From Asaia bogorensis (lineage in GTDB: Bacteria; Pseudomonadota; Alphaproteobacteria; Acetobacterales; Acetobacteraceae), in assembly GCA_945868845.1 (NCBI GenBank), contig CAMBMS010000003.1, positions 1 through 64,000 on the forward strand: DNA of 64,000 bases, written 5' to 3'. This document shows positions 1-8,425 of the stretch, in pieces. Within the stretch, counting starts at the first letter, position 1, and every line of letters begins with the position of its first letter. Both the position numbers and the translations under genes were made by a program. Under the pieces are notes generated by a model. That model saw nothing but the letters and a program-made list of their open reading frames with translations. It was not told the origin of the DNA and searched no databases.

Positions 1-904
1 CAAGGACTGCCAAAGCCTGTTCAGACAAAGGCACACGATGTTCGCGGCCAGCTTTCATGCGCTCTGCCGGAATTGTCCATGTAGCGCCAACGGGATCAAT
101 CTCCTGCCATCGGGCCCCACGTACCTCACCGCTGCGGGCGGTAGTAAAAATAGCAAAACGCAGCGCGCGGGCGCCAACCCCCTTCTGGACCTGCAATTCC
201 GTCATGAAGTTACCGGTCTCCATCCATGGCAGTGCAGCGTGATGCTTGACCTTGGAAACTTTCGAGCGGGCGGGCAAGGTCAAGGAGAGGTGACCTTTCC
301 AAGCTGCCGGGTTTTCCCCAGAGCGCCAGCCACGTGCTTTGGCAAAGTCCAAAATGCTCTCGATGCGCCCACGCAGCCTGCTGGCTGTCTCCGACTTCGT
401 CGTCCAGATCGGCTCTATCGCTGCAAGAACATGTGCTGTGCTGATCTCCGACACCGCAATTTCGCCAAAGTGGGGTGCGGCATAGCTCTCGATGGTGGCG
501 GTCCACTGGCCTACATGCTTTGCGTTGCGCCAACTGGCGGCATGAGCGTCGATATAGCGTCTCGCGGCCTCGCCGAAAGTAATCCCCTTAATCGCCGCGT
601 CCTGCTCGGCGGCCTTGCTCGCGGCCAACACGGCGTCTCTTGCGGTCAGGGGGTCAATCCCGGCCTTCACCTGCCGGAAAAGCTCTGATGCCTTATCTCG
701 GGCCTCAGCCAGCCGTACGCAATTTCTGCCCTCACCGGCGCGGCCAAGCCCAGCCTCTCTCAATTTGCTTCCATTAACCTTGTATCGAAAAACCCAGAAC
801 TTCTTGCCGGTCTTTTTAACCAGCAGATAGAGGCCGTCACCGTCGCAATAGCGCCCCGGCCCAGCAGTTCTCAGGAAAGCGGCTGACAATTCGCGTACCG
901 CCAT
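1..904 (-). CDS. Tyrosine-type integrase (P4 family), 3' end outside window
   Basis: Site-specific recombinase that would integrate and excise a genomic island or prophage. I translated the minus strand from the ATG at 902-904; the frame stays open for 301 codons to the window edge, so the C-terminus is missing. The N-terminus has the DUF4102 arm-binding domain typical of P4-like integrases (GDGLYLLVKKTGKKFWVFRY, then LAEARDKASELFRQVKAGIDP). A core-binding domain follows, then the start of the catalytic domain with ARSGEVRGARW; its Arg near residue 257 fits the box I catalytic arginine. ERMKAGREHRVPLS fits the catalytic-lysine hairpin. The HxxR and tyrosine boxes lie outside the window. It is transcribed in the same direction as the tRNA-Ser and begins about 170 bases past the tRNA 3' end, the usual layout of a tRNA-targeted island. 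Family assignment is confident; what the element carries is unknown. Confidence 0.93.
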   Translation of the reverse strand, partial: MAVRELSAAFLRTAGPGRYCDGDGLYLLVKKTGKKFWVFRYKVNGSKLREAGLGRAGEGRNCVRLAEARDKASELFRQVKAGIDPLTARDAVLAASKAAEQDAAIKGITFGEAARRYIDAHAASWRNAKHVGQWTATIESYAAPHFGEIAVSEISTAHVLAAIEPIWTTKSETASRLRGRIESILDFAKARGWRSGENPAAWKGHLSLTLPARSKVSKVKHHAALPWMETGNFMTELQVQKGVGARALRFAIFTTARSGEVRGARWQEIDPVGATWTIPAERMKAGREHRVPLSEQALAVL

Positions 905-909
905 CGGAC

Positions 910-925
910 ATCACCTAATCACCTA
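910..925. repeat. Tandem 8-bp direct repeat just upstream of the integrase
   Basis: ATCACCTA occurs twice with no spacer, ending a few bases before the integrase start codon. It lies between the integrase and the tRNA-Ser attachment region, where arm-type integrase sites or excisionase sites commonly lie. A 6-bp inverted repeat (GTCCCC at 930-935, GGGGAC at 953-958) lies close by. A regulatory or arm-site role is inference. Confidence 0.4.
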
Positions 926-1073
926 CTTTGTCCCCTATCATAACTCGCGAACGGGGACGGTAGCAAGGGGGCTCATACGAACAACTACGGCCAGCGCAAA
1001 TACAATAACTCCCTAAGATTAGGGCGTTATGTGTGACGAGATGAACAGATTGGGATTGTAGCGGATGGATAAC

Positions 1074-1163
1074 TGGCGGAGAGGGAGGGATTCGAACCCT
1101 CGAGAGGCTTGCACCCCTAACGGTTTTCGAGACCGCCCCGATCGACCACTCCGGCACCTCTCC
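1074..1163 (-). tRNA. tRNA-Ser (anticodon CGA), CCA encoded
   Basis: Read on the minus strand, the 5' acceptor GGAGAGG (1163-1157) pairs with CCTCTCC at the 3' end (1084-1078). A G discriminator and an encoded CCA at 1076-1074 follow. The anticodon loop is GGTCTCGAAAACC with anticodon CGA. The T-loop GGTTCGAATCC is present, as is an extended variable arm typical of serine tRNAs, giving about 90 nt. The integrase starting at 904 lies directly downstream, so the 3' half of this gene is the likely attachment site, rebuilt by the island's own end. Confidence 0.95.
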
Positions 1164-1684
1164 GTGCTGTGACGTCGCAGGGGCGCGTTATAAAGAGGGA
1201 GGCCGCAGGCCGCAATGTTGGCTCCTTCCAGACCCACAGGTGTTCCGCGACGTGAACGATGGTATCGGTCGCGGCGGCCCTTAGCGCGGAAAAGCTCCCA
1301 CCTCCTGCCACGATACCCCCGCCACCGGCGCATTGTAGCCGATTGTAAAATTGCGCAGAGATTGGCGCACTGGACTGCTATGGGCATCGAAGCCGAGCCC
1401 GCCATTGGAAAATGTCATCCCGCGCGAAAGTTTTGCGAGCGTTCCGCTAATCCCTAATTTGCAGAGTTCGGGCAGCGTTTGATCGTTGATCGCGGCCAGA
1501 AACATCAGGCTCGAAACGGCCGCGGCGATCAAATCCATGCCGATGTCCTGGTGACTCGGATTCATTTCACCGCATGTGGTCATCCCGCGCCTGCAAAATA
1601 GTCTATCTAAATAATGGCATATCCGGCGGCCAACAGCCCCACAGCATGACAATCATAGATCCAGGCGCATTGGCGGTCGCGCGG
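1164..1684. other. 521-base stretch without a confident gene; one unassigned ORF on the minus strand
   Basis: No convincing gene. A minus-strand frame from 1583 down to 1281 (about 100 residues, beginning MTTCGEMNPSHQDIGMDLIA) is open and contains ordered-looking text such as GMTFSNGGLGFDAHSSPVRQ and IGYNAPVAGVSWQEVGAFPR. I cannot place it in a family. It could be the C-terminal remnant of a larger gene left beside the island. No clear ribosome binding site, tRNA or terminator was found. Confidence 0.4.
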
Positions 1685-2563
1685 TCAGGCCGCCAGCACC
1701 GGATCGACCCCCTCGATGGTGGTGCGATGCATGACCCGGCGTTCCATAGCATCATGCGGTGTCACCTGATGCATTGTGCAGCGATTGTCCCACATCACCA
1801 CGTCGTCCGGTTCCCATTGATGGCTGTAGACGAAGCGCGGCTGCTGGGCGAATTCGGTCAGCTCCGCGATCAGCCGCACCGCCGCCCCATCGTCCATACC
1901 CTCGATCTTGTCGTTATAGATCGGGCTGATATAAAGCGAAATTCTGCCAGTCACCGGATGGCTGCGCACCATCGGTTGCCACACGGGCGGCATGGCGGCT
2001 TTCTCGGCCTCCGTCAGCGGCTTGAGGTCGGCAAGCCGGTGTAGATTGCCGAAATCATGTCGCGCCCTGCGCCCCTGCACCTGTTGCTTCAAATTATCCG
2101 GCAATTCATCGTACACCTGGTACATGTTGATAAAGCGCGTCAGCCCACCGGTGCGGCTGATCTCCAGCCCATGAAGCAAGGACCCGACGCACGGCAGCGG
2201 CCGGTAGGAACTATCGGTGTGCCACATCTGAGCCAGCGCAATCTGCCTTAACGTTGCATGCGCCGGCGGGATCAGCACTCCGTCCTCATCCACATTGGCG
2301 AGGCGGAAAATCTCCTTCATCCGCCTAGACTTGATGATGTCCTGGTGGAAAATTTCCGGCTCTCCGAAATAGCGGGTAAAGCTGACATGCTGCTCGTCGC
2401 TAATATTCTGTTCGGGGAACACCAAAACCAGATGCTCCATCCACGCCGCATGCACAGCCCGCACGGTCGCAGCATCCATCGGCCTTTCCATGTCGACGCC
2501 ACGCAGTTCTGCGCCCAATGCCGGATGCAGTTTCGTGATGCTGATGGTTTGGGTAACTGACAT
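1685..2563 (-). CDS. TauD/TfdA-family 2-oxoglutarate-dependent dioxygenase
   Basis: Non-haem iron dioxygenase that would couple 2-oxoglutarate decarboxylation to hydroxylation of a small substrate; the family includes taurine, alkylsulfonate and phenoxyacetate enzymes. At 292 aa it is normal length. The iron facial triad is visible: H115 and D117 in AQMWHTDSSY, and the distal His near residue 279 in VMHRTTIEG, followed by the Arg that usually binds 2-oxoglutarate. The N-terminal HPALGAELRGVDMERPMD is the standard family opening. The ATG is preceded by GGGAGA at good spacing. It sits 12 bases downstream of a bicupin gene on the same strand, so the two are probably co-transcribed. The substrate is not readable from the sequence. 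Confidence 0.93.
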   Translation of the reverse strand: MSVTQTISITKLHPALGAELRGVDMERPMDAATVRAVHAAWMEHLVLVFPEQNISDEQHVSFTRYFGEPEIFHQDIIKSRRMKEIFRLANVDEDGVLIPPAHATLRQIALAQMWHTDSSYRPLPCVGSLLHGLEISRTGGLTRFINMYQVYDELPDNLKQQVQGRRARHDFGNLHRLADLKPLTEAEKAAMPPVWQPMVRSHPVTGRISLYISPIYNDKIEGMDDGAAVRLIAELTEFAQQPRFVYSHQWEPDDVVMWDNRCTMHQVTPHDAMERRVMHRTTIEGVDPVLAA

Positions 2564-2575
2564 GAGAAATCTCCC

Positions 2576-3550
2576 TTAGCTGCCAGGGTGATCAGTGAAT
2601 TCAAAGCCCATGGCGCGCGCGTGATAGTAAATTCCGCCATCCTGGATAATCAAGAACAATGCCTGTTTGTCGCCGCCATTATGATGCGAATGCACGGACA
2701 CCGGCGGCGTGATCGTAGTGGCAAAGGGGGACCAGTCCTTGCGCTTGCCGTCGATCACAGAAAAGCACCCCTCCCCGCTGATTACCAGCGACACCGCCAC
2801 CGAATTATGCCGGTGCGGGCGCTGCATCATCCCCGCTGGCAAGGAATTCATCGCCACCGTTAATGTTGGCAGGATATTGCGCGTCTCCTCCTGGCGCTCG
2901 GCTGAGAAGATCAGGGCCGAGCCGGCGATCTCCTCGTTACGCCCGATATCATAAAGCATGTCGATCTGGCGGCGGATTTCCGCGCCCGTGTACTGCACGG
3001 CATCCGTGGGCGCCGCACCCGGCGCCGGGGGGCGCAAATTCTCGAACGCCAGCTGCGGTTCGTTGGTGACGATCCATAACACCGCGTCCGCACCATCCGC
3101 GCTGTGCGTGTGCACCACGCCACCGGGCAGCACCAGCACATCGCCGGGCCCCCAGAGCAGAATCTCGGACCCGCAATCCGTCCGTCCGTTCCCCTGAATG
3201 ACATAGACAATTACGCCGCTGGCGGCGAAATCGGCGGCCAGGCTCTCGCCCGCCCGGATGCGCGCATAGCGGGCCAGTACGAGGGGCGATGTGGCGGGAA
3301 AGTCACAGCCTAGCGCGGCGGAGATATCACAGGCGATCAGGCCGGTCGGCGTCTCCGGGTCCAGCGCGCAGGCCGGTTCCACCGTAAACGCCATGTCCGG
3401 CACCGGCGACAATTGCACGTTAAAGGCGTTGCCAGTGTTGAAAAATCGTGCCCGCGCCTGCGCCGAGGAAGCGGGCGCAGCATGATGTTGGGCCGGCATC
3501 TCGGCGATAGAGCGATAGACATTGGCAAGGGGGATCGTATCGTCGCGCAT
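2576..3550 (-). CDS. Two-domain cupin protein, gentisate/salicylate dioxygenase-like
   Basis: Bicupin of 324 aa, the size and layout of gentisate 1,2-dioxygenase relatives. The N-terminal cupin holds GDVLVLPGGVVHTHSADGAD; the C-terminal cupin holds MMQRPHRHNSVAVSLVISGE and a second His-rich strand, VSVHSHHNGGD. The histidines are suitable iron ligands, so ring-cleaving oxygenase activity is plausible but not proved; some family members are non-catalytic. The start is supported by AGGAG about 9 bases before the ATG. It is the first gene of a likely two-gene unit with the TauD-like dioxygenase, suggesting two oxidative steps on one compound. Confidence 0.8.
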   Translation of the reverse strand: MRDDTIPLANVYRSIAEMPAQHHAAPASSAQARARFFNTGNAFNVQLSPVPDMAFTVEPACALDPETPTGLIACDISAALGCDFPATSPLVLARYARIRAGESLAADFAASGVIVYVIQGNGRTDCGSEILLWGPGDVLVLPGGVVHTHSADGADAVLWIVTNEPQLAFENLRPPAPGAAPTDAVQYTGAEIRRQIDMLYDIGRNEEIAGSALIFSAERQEETRNILPTLTVAMNSLPAGMMQRPHRHNSVAVSLVISGEGCFSVIDGKRKDWSPFATTITPPVSVHSHHNGGDKQALFLIIQDGGIYYHARAMGFEFTDHPGS

Positions 3551-3815
3551 ACGGAGGCTCTCCTGTTCGTGCGGAGCATTCCATGCGCCGTCGTAATGTC
3601 AAGAACCGAGTTCCAGGCTAGCGGCCTGTTGGACTTACAGCTGCCAGTACTTATGTCAGACTCGCAACGTCAATTCGGCTTCTCACGGGACGCCGCTGAT
3701 GAGCAATTTCGGTCCTACCGACCGCCTGCCAGGCGTCCTGATCCTCCTCGGTCGATGAGTAGCTTCCACAAAGGCACTTGATCCTCGGCGTCACGAACCG
3801 CCAGGAACTGGCCGA

Positions 3816-4192
3816 ATGCATCGCCGTCACGTTCGCCTCGATCCCGTCAGTTCGAACACGCGCGAGGCCATCGTTATCGCTTGGGTCTTCGCCCGGCCCT
3901 CCAGCCCTTATGCGAAACTGGAGGACATGTCGTTCTCTCCGCATGCCGGGTACCCGCTCATGACGCATGTGACCGAAGTCACTCGCGCCGGTATCGATCT
4001 CGCCCGTCGCGCAGCCGCCGATTGGGGCACCAATGTCGACGACAATGTGCTGGTCGCCACCCATGCCGACAATGCGCCATTCCATGTGGAGACGTGCGCA
4101 TTCCATGTCTGCATTACGCGGATTATTATTCCGCCGATCACATCATCATGTCGCTGGGAAAGCAGCCATTCTTGCAGAACAAGCCAGACTGA
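3816..4192 (+). pseudogene. Frameshifted gene remnant, family not recognised
   Basis: One frame gives SSNTREAIVIAWVFARPSS, HAGYPLMTHVTEVTRAGIDL and VDDNVLVATHADNAPFHVET, then degenerates. At about 4105-4115 the coherent text moves to another frame, reading LHYADYYSADHIIMSLGKQP and ending at TGA 4192. The two pieces join naturally into one C-terminal region, so a frameshift has broken the gene. No good start or ribosome binding site is visible; 3551-3815 upstream holds only short fragments and stops. I do not recognise the family. Start and extent are approximate. Confidence 0.5.
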
Positions 4193-4204
4193 GCCGGCCT
4201 GGCA

Positions 4205-6049
4205 TCACTCGCCCGACAATTCCCGCCGCCGGCGCTCGAGTTCGTCGGAATAGCGGCGTAGCGCATATTGTTCAGTCAGCGCGCCTATCACCTGGCGGCT
4301 CTCTTCGCTATCAATCACGGCGAGCGCATCGGATTCTGAGCTTTCGAACAGCGCTACAGCTTCCTTGATGGTCATCGATGGCAGCAGCGCAACTCCAACA
4401 TGACGCAGGATTGCGGTCAGTTCCTGTCCGGGGCTCGTATTCGCCGCCGCATGCGCCTCCGCCACCCAGACGATGCCGGCATAGCAATCATTGTCGTCCA
4501 ACGCGATCAACCGCTCGATGCTGCCCAGCGGAAAATCGAGGCGAAAACTGTCGAGTTTCGTAGTGGTACGCACCGTGCGTACTTCCTGGCGCATCATCCG
4601 CCCGACCGTGAGGTTACGCATCCAGCCGATATCGACGGCACTGCGGATCACCTCGCCGCGCAGGTGGAACCGCCAGGTCGCGAAGGAATAGCCAAAGGTC
4701 CGCCGCACCGTCAGCGCCGAGATCACCGATGTCGCCAGCACCGCCGCGGTCATCGGCAGGCTGCCGGTGATCTCCAAAGCCAGGAAGGACATGGTCAGCG
4801 GACCGCCAACGATCGCCACCGCCAGCGCACTCATACCCACCACAGCGCAAACTACCTCCGGCACTGCGTGAACGGTGGAGACGATGGCCATCAATCCGGA
4901 AAATAGCTTGCCCACCAGCACACCGAGGAACAGCGAGGCGAAGAATAACCCGCCGCGAAACCCGGAGCCCAACGAAATCGCCGACGCCACCACCTTGAGC
5001 GCAATCAGCATCGCCACATACCCCAGCGAATAGGGTGCATGCAGGCCCACGACCAACGCACCATGCCCGGAGCCCAACACCTGCGGCGTGAGCAAGGCCA
5101 GCCCGCCAACAGCCAGCCCGCCGATCGCCGGTCGCATCCATGCCTGGACACCGGAACGGCGGAACAATGTCTCGGTCAGGGTCACCCCGCGCATAACGGC
5201 GATCCCAATCAAGGCGCAAAGCATCGCCAGCGCGAGGAGCGGAATATAATGGACCGCATCGACACTGGCCGGGATGTCCAGCACTATGTCCATCTGTTCC
5301 ATATGCAACAGCCGCGACACGCCGACGGCGGTGATCGCCGCCACAACGACCGGCGCCAGACTAGCAATGGCATACGTGCCGATCACCAGCTCAAACGCAA
5401 AAAAAGCCCCGGTTAGCGGCGCATCAAAGGCCCCGGCGATGGCTGCGGCGGCACCACAACCTACCAGCAGGCGCATATCGGACCGCCGCACCCGGAAAAT
5501 CTGCCCCAGGCGCGAGGCCATCGCGCCGCTAATCTGCGTATATCCCGCCTCCAGCCCCACCGACGCGCCGACACCGTTGGAAAGTAGCGTCTGCCCGACC
5601 AGCACCAGGCTCGGCATTACTCCCATCTGCCCGCCATGCAGCGCATTCGCCTCAATTGCGTCCACCGTGCGCTGCGGCCACCAGCGCGCGAGCGCCAGTC
5701 CGATTAAGCCTAGCACCAGCCCACCCAGGCAAGGCACCAGTAAGGCCCGAATCGGCTCTAGTGCCATGGTCGCAGATAACCGTTGGTCGGATGGCAGCAA
5801 AAACAAGATTTCATGCAGGCGCTGAGAAATTATGTTCATCGCCACAACGACCAGCCCAGCCGACAGCCCTACCAGTGCGGCTAATACCACCAGCCAGATC
5901 TCGTCGGCGCGTACGAGGGCCCGCAGGGTTTGCGGGGCGTGGGCGATGGCTTCACCAAATGGGCGGCGCGGACGCGCGGCAGCGCGAGTACGTACCCGGG
6001 CGTCGGTCTCCTGTGTCGTCGTATTGCCTGAGGGCGCCATGAGCCGCAT
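4205..6049 (-). CDS. ClC-type chloride channel or H+/Cl- exchanger with C-terminal CBS-like region
   Basis: Inner-membrane anion channel or proton-coupled exchanger of the ClC family. Many hydrophobic helices span roughly residues 35-440. The ClC motif with the gating glutamate is visible in NGVGASVGLEAGYTQISGA, and the later Gly/Phe-rich filter segment in GSGFRGGLFFASLFLG. After residue 450 a soluble region with SMTIKEAVALFESSESDALAVID resembles a CBS domain. I prefer the ATG at 6049 (614 aa); the frame also allows a TTG at 6085, which would add 12 residues. No transport partner is adjacent. Transported anion and channel versus antiporter behaviour cannot be decided here. Confidence 0.9.
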   Translation of the reverse strand: MRLMAPSGNTTTQETDARVRTRAAARPRRPFGEAIAHAPQTLRALVRADEIWLVVLAALVGLSAGLVVVAMNIISQRLHEILFLLPSDQRLSATMALEPIRALLVPCLGGLVLGLIGLALARWWPQRTVDAIEANALHGGQMGVMPSLVLVGQTLLSNGVGASVGLEAGYTQISGAMASRLGQIFRVRRSDMRLLVGCGAAAAIAGAFDAPLTGAFFAFELVIGTYAIASLAPVVVAAITAVGVSRLLHMEQMDIVLDIPASVDAVHYIPLLALAMLCALIGIAVMRGVTLTETLFRRSGVQAWMRPAIGGLAVGGLALLTPQVLGSGHGALVVGLHAPYSLGYVAMLIALKVVASAISLGSGFRGGLFFASLFLGVLVGKLFSGLMAIVSTVHAVPEVVCAVVGMSALAVAIVGGPLTMSFLALEITGSLPMTAAVLATSVISALTVRRTFGYSFATWRFHLRGEVIRSAVDIGWMRNLTVGRMMRQEVRTVRTTTKLDSFRLDFPLGSIERLIALDDNDCYAGIVWVAEAHAAANTSPGQELTAILRHVGVALLPSMTIKEAVALFESSESDALAVIDSEESRQVIGALTEQYALRRYSDELERRRRELSGE

Positions 6050-6110
6050 CGATTTAGCCGGCGAACTGAGATCAGAATTCCGCAAGCCGCCAGCGACGCC
6101 CGCGAGATCC

Positions 6111-6182
6111 TAGAAAAACTGTACCGGCATTGATGACGCCGCCGGCCATGCCAATCAACCATGTATGAGGCAGTTTTTTCTA
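6111..6182 (-). terminator. Inverted repeat with T-rich arms after the epimerase gene
   Basis: TAGAAAAACTG at 6111-6121 is the inverse complement of CAGTTTTTTCTA at 6171-6182 apart from one extra T. An inner GGCAT/ATGCC pair lies between them. Read on the minus strand the structure follows the stop of the epimerase gene at 6222 and ends in a short T run, fitting a terminator that insulates the ClC gene. Confidence 0.4.
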
Positions 6183-6221
6183 AATTCGCGGTAAACCAGT
6201 CTTATGCGGCGATAATATGGC

Positions 6222-7199
6222 TTAAAGTCCTCGATCGGCCCGCGTGGCCGCCAGATCATCCTCGACGAAGGCGCGCACCAGTTCCACGAGCGATTCATGG
6301 GGCGCGAAGCCGAAACGGTGCCCACGCACCGGGTCAAACCCGGCCGGCCAGGCGCCGACGATGTCGGCGATGGCCGTGTCCGCCACGCGCTTCACCAGCT
6401 TGCTGGTGCCGGGCTTCACCGACTCCAGAGCATGCAACATTTGCGCGATGGTGACGCTAATTCCGGGTGGCGTCACCGAACGATCGAGCCCCATCGGCGC
6501 ACTGTCCATCGTCGCAGCATGCGCCAACCAGTCCACCGCCCGGCGCGGGCTACAAATCCAGACCGCAAATTCGTCCGGCACTGGCAGCTCGGCCTCCAAC
6601 CCCAGCAGCGGCTCACGGATAATGCCGGAAAAAAAACCGGACGCCGCACGATTGGGCCGGCCCGGCCGTACCGTCACGGTGGGCAGGCGCACGCAAACCG
6701 CATCGAGAAAGCCACGCCGAGAGGCATCGGCCAGAAGAATTTCCGCCATCGCTTTCTGCGCGCCATAGGAGTTGGCGGGGATTTGTCGGGCTTCGTCCGG
6801 TAAGATCGCGCCTTGGCCCCCCGAAAAGCTGGCAACTGATGACGTAAACACCACACGCGGCGGTTTTTGCAATGCGCGGCAGGCATCGATCACGGTATCG
6901 GTGCCACGCAGATTGACGCGCCGACCGAGATCGTAATCGGCCTCCGCCTGCGCGCTGACCACGGCGGCCAGGTGAAACACCACGTCTGTCCCAGGGGGGA
7001 TGGCGGCCGCCGGCAGGTCCACCACATCGCCGTCGATCGCATGCACCGGAAAAGTGGCATCTTTTGGCACTGGCGGCGGCACCGTATCGAACAGGGTTAG
7101 GCCGGTGACGGGTTTTCCGCCGAGTTTTCTATCCCGTGCCAGCAGGGCCGCGATTTTGCGGCCAAGAAAACCACCGCCGCCGAGGATCGCAATGTTCAT
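6222..7199 (-). CDS. denD: NAD-dependent epimerase/dehydratase, D-erythronate dehydrogenase-like
   Basis: Extended SDR of 325 aa. The N-terminal Rossmann motif is AILGGGGFLGRK; the catalytic set is SS at about 120-121 with Y145 and K149 in SYGAQKAM. The sequence, including FHLAAVVSAQAEADYDLGRRVNLRGT and ICSPRRAVDWLAHAATM, reads like D-erythronate 2-dehydrogenase, which feeds tetronate catabolism. The usual partners (a DUF1537 kinase and a class II aldolase) are absent nearby, so the substrate is uncertain and the symbol tentative. The start is the ATG at 7199, preceded by GAGTGAGGAA; an upstream in-frame start at 7286 would overlap the divergent gene. It faces the ammonia-lyase gene across 74 bases. 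Confidence 0.8.
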   Translation of the reverse strand: MNIAILGGGGFLGRKIAALLARDRKLGGKPVTGLTLFDTVPPPVPKDATFPVHAIDGDVVDLPAAAIPPGTDVVFHLAAVVSAQAEADYDLGRRVNLRGTDTVIDACRALQKPPRVVFTSSVASFSGGQGAILPDEARQIPANSYGAQKAMAEILLADASRRGFLDAVCVRLPTVTVRPGRPNRAASGFFSGIIREPLLGLEAELPVPDEFAVWICSPRRAVDWLAHAATMDSAPMGLDRSVTPPGISVTIAQMLHALESVKPGTSKLVKRVADTAIADIVGAWPAGFDPVRGHRFGFAPHESLVELVRAFVEDDLAATRADRGL

Positions 7200-7273
7200 T
7201 TCCTCACTCCCTTCGTGCCCACGTGCTCGTAATCCTCGTTGCGCGGTGGCGCAACGCGGCCCAGCTTGTGACC

Positions 7274-8404
7274 ATGAGTGGGACACACCCCTTCACCCTG
7301 TTCGCCAACCCGCGCGCCGGCACACCCGGCCTGGTCGTGTTGCCCGAAGGCGGGTTTCGTCGCGCCCGCGCCGCTATTACCGGCTGGGCAGAGTACGCGC
7401 CGACGCCCTTGCGCGATCTGCCGGCCATCGCGGGAGGTTCCGGGGTCGCAGCGGTCCGCCTGAAGGACGAGGCCGAACGGTTCGGCCTTGGCAGTTTCAA
7501 GGCACTAGGCGGGTCCTATGCGGTGGAGACCTTGTTGGCCAACAAGTTCGCCCGCGCCCGCACCGAGCCGGCCGCCATCACCGTGGCCTGCGCCACCGAC
7601 GGCAATCATGGCCGCGCCGTGGCCTGGGGCGCGCGGCGCCTGAGCTGCCGCTGCGTGATCTTCGTGCATGCAACGGTCAGCCAGGGCCGCGTGGATGCCA
7701 TCACCGCGCTTGGCGCCGAGGTTCGCCGCGTGCCCGGCACCTACGACGACGCCGTGCGCGAGGCCGCCCGCGTGGCGCAGGAAGAAAACTGGTTCGTCGT
7801 CTCCGACACGTCCTGGCCTGGCTATACCGAAATCCCACGCGACATCATGCAAGGCTATCGGCTGATGGCCGACGAGGCAGTGGACCAGTGGCAGGGATTC
7901 CGGCCTAGCCATGTCTTCATCCAGGGTGGCGTCGGCGGCGTCGCGGCCGCGGTGTCCGTGCAGATGCGCGCCCGCTACAAAACGATGCCGAAACTGATCG
8001 TGGTGGAACCTGACAAGGCCGCCTGTCTCTTGGCCTCCGCCGAACTGGGCACGCTCGCTTCGGTGCCCGGCAATCTGGACACGGTGATGGCGGGCCTCGC
8101 CTGCGGCGAACCAAGCCTGCTCGCCTGGCAGGAGCTGGAACGGGGCGCCACGGCCTTCATGGCGGTGCCGGATACGGCTGCCATCGCCTGTATGAAGCTG
8201 CTGGCCGCGGAGGGTATCGTCTCGGGTGAATCCGGCGTTGCGGGTCTCGCTGGCTTCCTTCTCGCCGCCGCCAATCCGGCCGCGCGCTCGACCCTAGGCC
8301 TGGGGCTGGACAGCAGGGTACTGCTGTTCAGCACCGAGGGCGCGACCGATCCGGCGCTCTATACCCAACTGGTTGGAGAAATCACTACTCCCGCGCATCC
8401 CTAA
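7274..8404 (+). CDS. Diaminopropionate ammonia-lyase-like PLP enzyme
   Basis: Fold-type II PLP enzyme of 376 aa that would release ammonia and pyruvate from 2,3-diaminopropionate. The Schiff-base lysine is K76 in GLGSFKALGGSYAV. ATDGNHGRAVAWGARRL is the substrate-binding loop, GGVGGVAAAV is the phosphate-binding glycine loop, and GESGVAGLAGFL follows near the end. SDTSWPGYTEIPRDIMQGY is characteristic of this family and separates it from threonine dehydratase. I chose the ATG at 7274 (MSGTHPF), which gives the family's usual N-terminus; the in-frame start at 7136 overlaps the divergent denD-like gene. It converges on hyuA. In other bacteria this lyase sits near amide- or carbamoyl-processing enzymes, so an amino-acid nitrogen salvage role is a reasonable inference. 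Confidence 0.9.
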   Translation: MSGTHPFTLFANPRAGTPGLVVLPEGGFRRARAAITGWAEYAPTPLRDLPAIAGGSGVAAVRLKDEAERFGLGSFKALGGSYAVETLLANKFARARTEPAAITVACATDGNHGRAVAWGARRLSCRCVIFVHATVSQGRVDAITALGAEVRRVPGTYDDAVREAARVAQEENWFVVSDTSWPGYTEIPRDIMQGYRLMADEAVDQWQGFRPSHVFIQGGVGGVAAAVSVQMRARYKTMPKLIVVEPDKAACLLASAELGTLASVPGNLDTVMAGLACGEPSLLAWQELERGATAFMAVPDTAAIACMKLLAAEGIVSGESGVAGLAGFLLAAANPAARSTLGLGLDSRVLLFSTEGATDPALYTQLVGEITTPAHP

Positions 8405-8425
8405 GCAGGATACGCAGCAATATGC

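Noticed and set aside
38-688. 216-residue plus-strand frame at the left end
   Set aside because: It overlaps the integrase on the opposite strand and shows no domain; low-complexity shadow.
4614-5219. 201-residue minus-strand frame inside the ClC gene
   Set aside because: Same strand, other frame; arginine/glycine-rich shadow text of a clear ClC gene.
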